DNA of 51,747 nucleotides from contig JAGWYN010000031.1 in NCBI GenBank assembly GCA_018969295.1, positions 1 to 51,747 on the forward strand. Reading direction: 5' to 3'. The position numbers were made by a program, and so were the translations under genes. Numbering within the stretch: the stretch's first letter is position 1; the number at the start of each line of letters is the position of its first letter. The notes under the pieces were generated by a model that was not told the DNA's origin, did no database searches, and saw only the letters and a program-made list of their open reading frames with translations. This DNA comes from Chloroflexota bacterium. GTDB taxonomy: Bacteria; Chloroflexota; Anaerolineae; Caldilineales; Caldilineaceae. This document shows positions 25,631-32,086 of the stretch, piece after piece.

Positions 25631-27091
25631 ATGCGCTACGACGTCCTCATCATCGGCGGTGGAATTGTTGGCTGTGCGCTGGCCCGTGAGTTGAGCCGCT
25701 ATCGGCTGCGCGTCGTGCTGTGCGAGCAGGAGGCGGAGGTGGGCTTTGGCACCTCCAAAGCCAACAGCGGCATCCTGCACGGCGGCCACCATGCCAGCCT
25801 GGGGACCCTCAAAGGCGAGCTCGAATGGGCTGGCAACCAGCTCTGGGACGTGCTGGCGGTCGAACTGGGGTTTGGGGTTCGCCGGGTCGGCGAGCTGACC
25901 GTCGCCCAGCAGGCCGAGCAGCTCTCGGTGCTGGACACCCTGCTCCACCACGCGAGGGTTCGTCAGATTCCAGGGGTCGAACGCTGGAGCGCCGCCCAGG
26001 TCCAGGCCGCCGAACCGGCCCTGGCCTCCACGGTGCTGGCTGCGCTCTACGCGCCCACCACCGGCGTTGTCAACCCCTACGAAGCCTGCTACGCGCTGGC
26101 CGCCAATGCTGTCCGCAACGGGGTTGAGCTGCGGACTCTGGCGCCGGTCCAGCAGCTCGACCTGCAGGAGGAGGGCTGGGTGGTCACATTGCCACAGGCG
26201 CGGCTGGTCAGCCGTTTTGTCGTCAACGCTGCCGGGCTTTGGGCCGATCGGGTCGCTGAGCTGGCTGGCGTGCGCACCTTTTCGATCCACCCGCGCAAGG
26301 GAGAGGAATATCTGCTCGACAAACGCCTGCAGGGGCTGGTCCGTCATGTCATCTTTCCCTGCCCCTCGCCTCTTTCCAAAGGGATTCTGATCATTCCCAC
26401 CTACGATGGCACGCTGATGGTCGGCCCGACCGCCGAGGCGGTCGAGGATCGTGCGGATCTCAGCACCTCGGCGGCTGGCGCCCGCTCTGTGTTTGCTGCG
26501 GTTCGCCAGCTGGTGCCGGGGATCAGCGAAAAGGATCTGATCGCGCAGTTTGCCGGGGTGCGGGCGCCGGCCGACGGCGAGGATTTTGTGATCGGCCCGA
26601 CCGCCCGCCGCGGCTTTCTCAACGCGGCGGGCATTCAATCGCCTGGGTTGACCGCAGCCCCTGCCATCGCCAGATTGCTGGCGGACCTTTTGTGCGAGGA
26701 AGGGCTGGCGCTGGTGCCGCGCCAGGAGTTTGTGGCGGTCGAGCCGCCGCGCATCCGGTTTGCTGCGCTCTCCCCTGTGGAACAGGTCGAGCTGACCCGG
26801 CAGAACCCGCGCTATCGCCGCATCGTCTGCCGCTGCGAACAGGTCACCGAAGGCGAGGTGTTGGACGCGGTCGAGCAGGGAGCCACGACCCTGGATGGCA
26901 TCAAGTTTCGCACGCGCGCGGGCATGGGCCGTTGCCAGGGCGGTTTTTGTACAGCCCGCTGCCTGGAGCTGTTGGCCCGTGCACGCCAGCTGCCGCTCAC
27001 GGCCCTCACCAAACGGGGGCCTGGCTCTTGGCTGGTCTGCGACCGCCCCGACCCCACAGCCAGCGATTTTGAGAAAGCAGGGAGGCCATGA
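25631..27091 (+). CDS. GlpA-like FAD oxidoreductase with BFD-type [2Fe-2S] domain
   Basis: 486 aa from ATG 25631 (AAAGGGG upstream); the longer open frame upstream lacks homology. FAD site 'DVLIIGGGIVGCALARELS', then 'GFGTSKANSGILHGGHH', typical of glycerol-3-phosphate dehydrogenase/L-2-hydroxyglutarate oxidase relatives. The C-terminal 70 residues carry a BFD-like cluster: 'IVCRCEQVTEGEV' and 'GRCQGGFCTARC'. First of three genes with 4-base ATGA overlaps. A similar trio accompanies glycerol metabolism in some anaerobes such as Thermotoga, so anaerobic glycerol-3-phosphate oxidation is likely but not certain. Confidence 0.85.
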   Translation: MRYDVLIIGGGIVGCALARELSRYRLRVVLCEQEAEVGFGTSKANSGILHGGHHASLGTLKGELEWAGNQLWDVLAVELGFGVRRVGELTVAQQAEQLSVLDTLLHHARVRQIPGVERWSAAQVQAAEPALASTVLAALYAPTTGVVNPYEACYALAANAVRNGVELRTLAPVQQLDLQEEGWVVTLPQARLVSRFVVNAAGLWADRVAELAGVRTFSIHPRKGEEYLLDKRLQGLVRHVIFPCPSPLSKGILIIPTYDGTLMVGPTAEAVEDRADLSTSAAGARSVFAAVRQLVPGISEKDLIAQFAGVRAPADGEDFVIGPTARRGFLNAAGIQSPGLTAAPAIARLLADLLCEEGLALVPRQEFVAVEPPRIRFAALSPVEQVELTRQNPRYRRIVCRCEQVTEGEVLDAVEQGATTLDGIKFRTRAGMGRCQGGFCTARCLELLARARQLPLTALTKRGPGSWLVCDRPDPTASDFEKAGRP

Positions 27092-28443
27092 TCACCGCTC
27101 AGCCCCGTCATCTGCGCCGCCGGTACGATGTTGTGGTGGTCGGCGGCGGCCCTGCCGGGCTCGAAGCTGCTGTCGCTGCCCAGAATGCTGGCGCCGCCCA
27201 GGTTCTGGTCGTCGACCGTGAGCCAGAAGCGGGGGGCATCCTCCAGCAGTGCATCCACACGGGGTTTGGCCTGCACCGTTTTGGTGCTGAGCTGACCGGC
27301 CCCGAGTATGCCCAGCGTCTGGTGGCCCAAGCCCTGGTACAGGGGGTGGACATCGTCGCCGATGCGTGTGTGCTGGATGTCGACGAACAACGCCGGGTCA
27401 AGCTGATGACAACCGCCAGCGGGATCGCCACGGTCGACGCCGGGGCGGTTGTGCTCGCCATGGGCGCGCGCGAGCGCACTCGGGCGGCCGCGCGCATCCC
27501 GGGGACCCGGCCGGCCGGCATTTTTACGGCCGGGCTGGCGCAGCGGCTGGTCAATCTCTATGGGCTGATGCCGGGCCGCCGCGCAGCAATTCTGGGGTCA
27601 GGAGACATCGGGCTGATCATGGCACGGCGGCTGGTTTTGGAAGGGGTCGAGGTGGCCGGCGTCTTCGAGCTGATGCCCCATGCCAATGGGCTCAACCGCA
27701 ACATCGTCCAGTGCCTGCACGACTTTGCGATCCCGCTTTACCTCTCCACGACCGTCGTCGAGATTCACGGCCGCGAACGGCTTGAAAAAGTGACGGTGGC
27801 GCCGGTAGACAGCACGCTGCAGCCGCAGCTGGCGCAGGCCTGGGAGGTCCCCTGCGACACCCTGCTTCTCTCGATCGGGCTGATCCCCGAAAACGAACTT
27901 TCGGAGCAGCTGCGGCTGCGCATCGACCCTGCGACCCGCGGGCCGGTGGTGGCCAGCACGATGGAATGTTCGCGCGACGGGGTCTTCGCGTGCGGCAACG
28001 TCGTCCATATCCACGACCTCGTCGATTTTGTCAGCGCCGAGGCGATGCTGGCAGGCACCTGCGCCGGTCGTTTTGCAACGGCAGCGCCCGCTCCGGCGGA
28101 CAACGTCCGGCTGCTTTCGGGCGAAAACGTGCGCTACTGTGTGCCCCATACGATCTCGACCGAGCGAGAGCACACGGTCTACCTGCGCACCCTTCGGCCT
28201 CTGGAGAGCTGCGAACTGCGGCTGGTGGAGGCAGAGGGCAACGTGCTTTATACGAAGCGGCTGCGCTATGTGTTTCCAGCCGAGATGGTCACTCTCAAGC
28301 TGCGGCCAGCGATCCTACAAAAATTTCATGGGGGGACTCTGCGCGTCGATCTGGTGCCCCGCGCTTTCCCAGAGCAGGGTGACGCAGCAGAGCCCAGCTT
28401 CCCCCTGTCTGCCCCGGACAAACGGCCAGGAGGCGAACCATGA
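27088..28443 (+). CDS. NAD(P)/FAD-dependent oxidoreductase, second subunit of the GlpA-like unit
   Basis: 451 aa, starting inside the previous stop (ATGA 27088-27091). Two Rossmann sites: 'YDVVVVGGGPAGLEAAVAA' for FAD and 'RRAAILGSGDIGLIMARRL' for NAD(P). 'GGILQQCIHTGFGLHRFG' near residue 55 and 'GVFACGNVVHIHDLVDFVS' near 300 are characteristic of this pyridine-nucleotide-type subunit. It likely transfers electrons from the GlpA-like subunit to NAD or to the quinone pool. No glpK is seen here. Confidence 0.84.
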   Translation: MITAQPRHLRRRYDVVVVGGGPAGLEAAVAAQNAGAAQVLVVDREPEAGGILQQCIHTGFGLHRFGAELTGPEYAQRLVAQALVQGVDIVADACVLDVDEQRRVKLMTTASGIATVDAGAVVLAMGARERTRAAARIPGTRPAGIFTAGLAQRLVNLYGLMPGRRAAILGSGDIGLIMARRLVLEGVEVAGVFELMPHANGLNRNIVQCLHDFAIPLYLSTTVVEIHGRERLEKVTVAPVDSTLQPQLAQAWEVPCDTLLLSIGLIPENELSEQLRLRIDPATRGPVVASTMECSRDGVFACGNVVHIHDLVDFVSAEAMLAGTCAGRFATAAPAPADNVRLLSGENVRYCVPHTISTEREHTVYLRTLRPLESCELRLVEAEGNVLYTKRLRYVFPAEMVTLKLRPAILQKFHGGTLRVDLVPRAFPEQGDAAEPSFPLSAPDKRPGGEP

Positions 28444-28817
28444 CAGCGCACACGACCCACTATCTCTGTATTGGCTGCCCGTTGGGCTGCCGTCTCGAAG
28501 TCGAAGAAGAGGAAGGCGGCCAGGCAGAGGTCGAGGTGCGCGGTTTTTCCTGCCGTCGCGGCCGCGACTATGCGCTGCAGGAACACAGGGCCCCGCAGCG
28601 CATGGTCACCACGACGGTGGCCATCGACCATGCCCTTTGGCCGCGGTTGCCCGTGCGCTCTCAGCAGCCTGTGCCCAGGCAGCTGGTGCCAGAGATCTGC
28701 CGGGCGCTGCGTTCGGTCCATGTGGTGGCCCCTGTCATGCTAGGGGATGTGCTCGTCGAGAATGTGCTGGGCTGTGGCGTCGCCATCGTCGCCGCCCGCG
28801 ATATGGCGGCCTGCTGA
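28440..28817 (+). CDS. DUF1667 protein, third member of the GlpA-like unit
   Basis: 125 aa, starting in the previous stop (ATGA 28440-28443). N-terminal 'YLCIGCPLGCRLEVE' and 'VRGFSCRRGRDYALQE' give a Cys-x2-Cys-x3-Cys-like set plus a later Cys, probably an Fe-S or zinc site. The C-terminal half is 'QRMVTTTVAI...RLPVRSQQPVP', as in DUF1667. The family almost always occurs with the two flavoproteins upstream. Probably the small electron-transfer subunit; its biochemical role is not established. Confidence 0.85.
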   Translation: MTAHTTHYLCIGCPLGCRLEVEEEEGGQAEVEVRGFSCRRGRDYALQEHRAPQRMVTTTVAIDHALWPRLPVRSQQPVPRQLVPEICRALRSVHVVAPVMLGDVLVENVLGCGVAIVAARDMAAC

Positions 28818-28853
28818 GCGCAGGGCCAGCCTGTGCGTTGGAGGGGCGGCGAG

Positions 28854-29705
28854 TCAGCCGGCGGCCGCGACTTTGCGCCAGACCAGCCCCCGCCTCGGCG
28901 CAAACAAAAAAATCAGCCCAAACAGCGCGGTCGCCACCAGCACCATGGTCGGGCCGGAGGCGATGTTCCAGTAGTAGCTGAGGTAAAGGCCGGTCACGTT
29001 GGCAAAGACCCCGATCCCAGCGGCCAATGCCATCATGGCTGGCAGACGCCGGGTCACCATGCGCGCCGCCGCGGCCGGCGTCACCAGCATCGCCAGCACC
29101 AGCGCAATGCCGACTGTCTGCAGCGACATCACCACGGTGAGCGCGACCATCCCCAACAACAGATAGCGCAGCGCAGTCGCCGGCAGGCGCAGCACCAGTG
29201 CCAGCATCGGGTCGAAGGTCAACACCAGCAGCTCTTTGTACAAGGCCACGATGACGCCCAACACCACGACGCCCAGCCCGCAGATCACCCAGAGATCTCT
29301 CGCTGAAACCCCCAGAACATCGCCGAACAGAATGTGCGCCAGATCCACGGTGTAGTTGTTCAGGGTGCTGAGCAGGGCAACCCCCAGTGCAAAGGCCCCG
29401 GCAAAGACGACCCCGATCGCGGTGTCCTCCTGCAAGGAACTGCGCTGGCTGATGAACCCGATCAAAAAGGCTGCAACCAGGGCGGCCACCAGCGCCCCCG
29501 CTGCCATCGGCCACCCCAGCAAAAAGGCCAGCACGACCCCAGGCAGGATGGCATGGGCGAGCGCGTCGCCGAAGAAGGACAGCCCCTTCAGCACCATGTA
29601 GGAGCCGACCACCGGGCAGAGAATCCCGACCAGGATCGAGGCCAGCAAGGCACGCACCATAAAGGGGTAGCGCAGGGGTTCCCAGAAAAATTGACCGATC
29701 TCCAT
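28854..29705 (-). CDS. Metal (Zn/Mn) ABC transporter permease
   Basis: 283 aa with about eight membrane helices of the ABC-3 family: 'YPFMVRALLASILVGILCPVVGSYMVLKGLSFFGDALAHAILPG' region near the N-terminus, 'LAHILFGDVLGVS' and 'ALVLAMLVTPAAAARMV'. It forms the membrane channel for uptake of zinc, manganese or iron with the ATPase encoded 36 bases upstream. The substrate-binding lipoprotein expected for this family is missing from the window, so the metal cannot be told. Confidence 0.9.
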   Translation of the reverse strand: MEIGQFFWEPLRYPFMVRALLASILVGILCPVVGSYMVLKGLSFFGDALAHAILPGVVLAFLLGWPMAAGALVAALVAAFLIGFISQRSSLQEDTAIGVVFAGAFALGVALLSTLNNYTVDLAHILFGDVLGVSARDLWVICGLGVVVLGVIVALYKELLVLTFDPMLALVLRLPATALRYLLLGMVALTVVMSLQTVGIALVLAMLVTPAAAARMVTRRLPAMMALAAGIGVFANVTGLYLSYYWNIASGPTMVLVATALFGLIFLFAPRRGLVWRKVAAAG

Positions 29706-29741
29706 GTTGCCGGCTCCTGTTTCCTGCTCCTAATTTTCCGC

Positions 29742-30632
29742 TCAGCGTGGCGGGCGCATCTCGGCCAGGGTCTCCTGCATGACCGGCTGGGTGGCCGTGC
29801 TTGCCGACAGCTGCTGCAGCGCTGACCCGCCGCTGCAGCAGCTGTCGGCGAGGAGCAGCGCTTCGGTCCCGCTCTGTACCACATGGATGTGGCTGCCGTA
29901 GGCGGAGAGCAGGTTGGCGGCGGTCAGCACCTGCTCGGGGGGGCCGAAGGCGATCACACGCCGGTTGAGCAGCAGAATCAACGGAAACTGCTCGCCTGCC
30001 TGGTTCAAGTCGTGCGAGGCGACCAGCACTGTGACGCCATGCTGCTGGATACGGCTGATCAGCCCCAGAATGACCTCCTGGCTGGGCAGATCCAGCCCGG
30101 TCAGGGGTTCGTCCATCAACAACAGCTCGGCTTCCTGGGCCAGCGCGCGTGCCAGAAAGACCCGCTGCAGCTGGCCCCCTGACAGCTCGCCGATCTGGCG
30201 GCCAGCATACTCGCCCATGCCGACCTCGTCCAGGGCCACACGCACTGCCTCGCGGTCCCGCCGGGCCGGCCAGCGCAGAAACCCCATCTGGCCCACCCGC
30301 CCCATCATGACCACATCTGCCACCGTCACCGGGAACAAGAGGTCGACTCCCTTGCGCTGTGGCACATAGCCGACACAGATATGCCTGCCGGGCTGGCTGC
30401 CGTAGATCCGCACCTCTCCTTCTTGGGGGCGGACGACGCCGGCGATCGCGTGAAAGAGGGTGCTCTTGCCCGCCCCGTTTGGACCTACCACAGCCACACA
30501 GTCTCCCCGCCGTAAACGCAGGGTGACCTGCTCCAATGCCACTGTCTGCTCGTAGCGCACCGTCACCCCTTCCAGAGCGACTGCCGGCAGGGTGAGATCG
30601 TGTGGGGATGATTTTTTGAGTCCAGCCAGCAT
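29742..30632 (-). CDS. Metal ABC transporter ATP-binding protein
   Basis: 296 aa. I place the start at 30632 because GGGAGG lies 4 bases upstream; an ATG at 30665 would add 11 residues. Walker A 'GPNGAGKS' (50-57), signature 'LSGGQLQR', Walker B 'LLLMDEP', and the H-loop 'LVASHDL' are intact. It drives uptake through the permease encoded after it. The C-terminal extension beyond about residue 245 contains 'ADSCCSGGSALQQLSAS', encoded by a long perfect inverted repeat. The gene lies 66 bases after cobU, probably in the same transcript. Confidence 0.9.
   Translation of the reverse strand: MLAGLKKSSPHDLTLPAVALEGVTVRYEQTVALEQVTLRLRRGDCVAVVGPNGAGKSTLFHAIAGVVRPQEGEVRIYGSQPGRHICVGYVPQRKGVDLLFPVTVADVVMMGRVGQMGFLRWPARRDREAVRVALDEVGMGEYAGRQIGELSGGQLQRVFLARALAQEAELLLMDEPLTGLDLPSQEVILGLISRIQQHGVTVLVASHDLNQAGEQFPLILLLNRRVIAFGPPEQVLTAANLLSAYGSHIHVVQSGTEALLLADSCCSGGSALQQLSASTATQPVMQETLAEMRPPR
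29803..29849. repeat. 19-bp perfect inverted repeat inside the ABC ATPase gene
   Basis: GCCGACAGCTGCTGCAGCG (29803-29821) is the exact reverse complement of 29831-29849, with a 9-base loop (29822-29830). It lies in the 3' part of the ATPase gene, about 60 bases before its stop on the minus strand, and would fold into a very stable mRNA hairpin. Confidence 0.93.
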
Positions 30633-30698
30633 GGAACCTCCCAAATGAGACATGGTTTCAATCACCCAGTATGACAGCCCCCGTCTCTTCTGTCAAAA

Positions 30699-31256
30699 TC
30701 ACCCCCCTTTGACCACCATCGGCAGCCCTGCCACCAGGAACAGTACCCGGTCGGCGGCGGCGGCCAGCTGTTGGTTGGCGCGGCCCAACACGTCCCGGTA
30801 GAGTCGGCCGAGCGGGTAGGCGGGCACGATGCCGAGTCCGACTTCGTTGGAGACGACATACCACGCCGCCTGGCTGCGGGCATAGACAGCCAACAGGCCC
30901 TCGATTTCGGCGGCCAGCGCCGCGCTGGCCCTTTGTTCGTCGCACCCTTCGGGCAGTGTGACGACCACATTGCTGGCCAGCAGGGTGATGCAGTCCACCA
31001 CCACGCAGCGGGTCGTTGGGGTCAGGCTGGCGGCAATGGCTGTGCCGACTTGGCGTGGGGCCTCCACGGTCTGCCAATCTGTGGGGCGTCGAGCACGGTG
31101 TACGGCGACGCGTTGCTCCATCTCTGTGTCCCAGGCCTCGGCTGTAGCGACATAGAGCACCTCGCCGGACGTGGCCTGCTGCTCTGCCTGCTGCTCGGCG
31201 TAGTGGCTTTTTCCACTGCGCGCGCCTCCCAAAATGAGGGTCAGCGATCGTCCCAT
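30699..31256 (-). CDS. cobU: Adenosylcobinamide kinase/guanylyltransferase
   Basis: 185 aa. P-loop 'GGARSGKS' (10-17), 'VLYVATAEAWDTEM', 'HRARRPTDWQTVE', 'VVVDCITLL' and 'VSNEVGLGIVP' are the CobU/CobP signatures. It phosphorylates adenosylcobinamide and attaches GMP, giving the GDP-cobinamide to which the lower ligand is joined by CobS. The gene starts 16 bases before the end of the upstream cbiR-like gene. This kinase is the entry point for salvaged cobinamide, fitting its neighbour. No cobS/cobT/cobC is present nearby. Confidence 0.94.
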   Translation of the reverse strand: MGRSLTLILGGARSGKSHYAEQQAEQQATSGEVLYVATAEAWDTEMEQRVAVHRARRPTDWQTVEAPRQVGTAIAASLTPTTRCVVVDCITLLASNVVVTLPEGCDEQRASAALAAEIEGLLAVYARSQAAWYVVSNEVGLGIVPAYPLGRLYRDVLGRANQQLAAAADRVLFLVAGLPMVVKGG

Positions 31257-32086
31257 CTCTTCTCCTCTCTGCAGCGGTCGACGCTGGCATGCAGCGCGTG
31301 CAGCGACGACCTGAAATCGTTTTCGCCGAACACTTCCAATGTCAAGAGGCCACGATAGTTCTGGGCCAGCAGGAACCGCACCACACGGTCGACCTGTGGA
31401 GGGGGCGTGTGCGCCAGTGAACGGTGGTCGCGATGGGGCTCTGTCGGGTCGTCGACCACCCCATGCAGGTGCACGACGCGCAGCCAGGGCCAGGCGGCCT
31501 GCAGCGCTGGCAGGGGGTCGTGGCCGTCGAGCCAGAGGTGTCCTACATCCACACAGCGCGCTGCTGCGGCCTGCGCCACGACCGGTGCCACGAATTCGAC
31601 TGGGTAGCCTTCCAGATTTTCGATCGCCAGCTGCTTGCCGCTGCCTGCCCAGCGGCAGACCTGGACGACCGCAGCGACCATCTGCCGCTGCCAGCGCTCC
31701 TTTTCCGGGTCATCTGCGTCCTGTCGGCCTATCGTCCGCCCGTCGAGATGGCCCACCCAGGCCCAGGGTGCCAGCGGCCGGGTCTGTTCGATCAGGGAGC
31801 GGGCCGACCGCAGCGAGGGGGAGAGAGGGGCATGTGGTGTCCCGGCCAGATCGTCGAGCAGGTGTACAGTGTAGGAGAGCGCCTGCCGAGCCCCCAGTGC
31901 GGCCAGTGCGGCGACCGTCGTTGCATCGGGCAGGTTGCCTGGCCCGCCCGGCAGGTCAAAGAGCACCAGCTGCATGTCCTGTACCTGCCCGGCCAGAAAG
32001 CACGCGTTGCCGAGCAGGTCGTCTTCGATGCTGTAGGAGGTGGCGCCGACCCGAAAGGGGAGCTGCCAGCTGCGCACGTCCATCAT
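31241..32086 (-). CDS. cbiR: Probable cobamide-remodelling phosphodiesterase CbiR
   Basis: 281 aa from the ATG at 32086, which overlaps the helicase stop (ATGA). It is a TIM-barrel protein of the xylose-isomerase/AP-endonuclease-2 superfamily with metal-site candidates in 'YTVHLLDDLAG', 'LAIENLEGYP', 'CVDVGHLWLDGHD', 'VVHLHGV' and 'LTLEVFGEND'. The N-terminal 'FRVGATSYSIEDDLLGNA' and 'MQLVLFDLP' resemble CbiR, which cuts the nucleotide loop of cobamides to release cobinamide phosphate. Overlap with cobU, which re-activates cobinamide, strongly supports this reading. It was identified from remembered family motifs and context; other TIM-barrel sugar isomerases remain possible. Confidence 0.75.
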   Translation of the reverse strand: MMDVRSWQLPFRVGATSYSIEDDLLGNACFLAGQVQDMQLVLFDLPGGPGNLPDATTVAALAALGARQALSYTVHLLDDLAGTPHAPLSPSLRSARSLIEQTRPLAPWAWVGHLDGRTIGRQDADDPEKERWQRQMVAAVVQVCRWAGSGKQLAIENLEGYPVEFVAPVVAQAAAARCVDVGHLWLDGHDPLPALQAAWPWLRVVHLHGVVDDPTEPHRDHRSLAHTPPPQVDRVVRFLLAQNYRGLLTLEVFGENDFRSSLHALHASVDRCREEKRWDDR

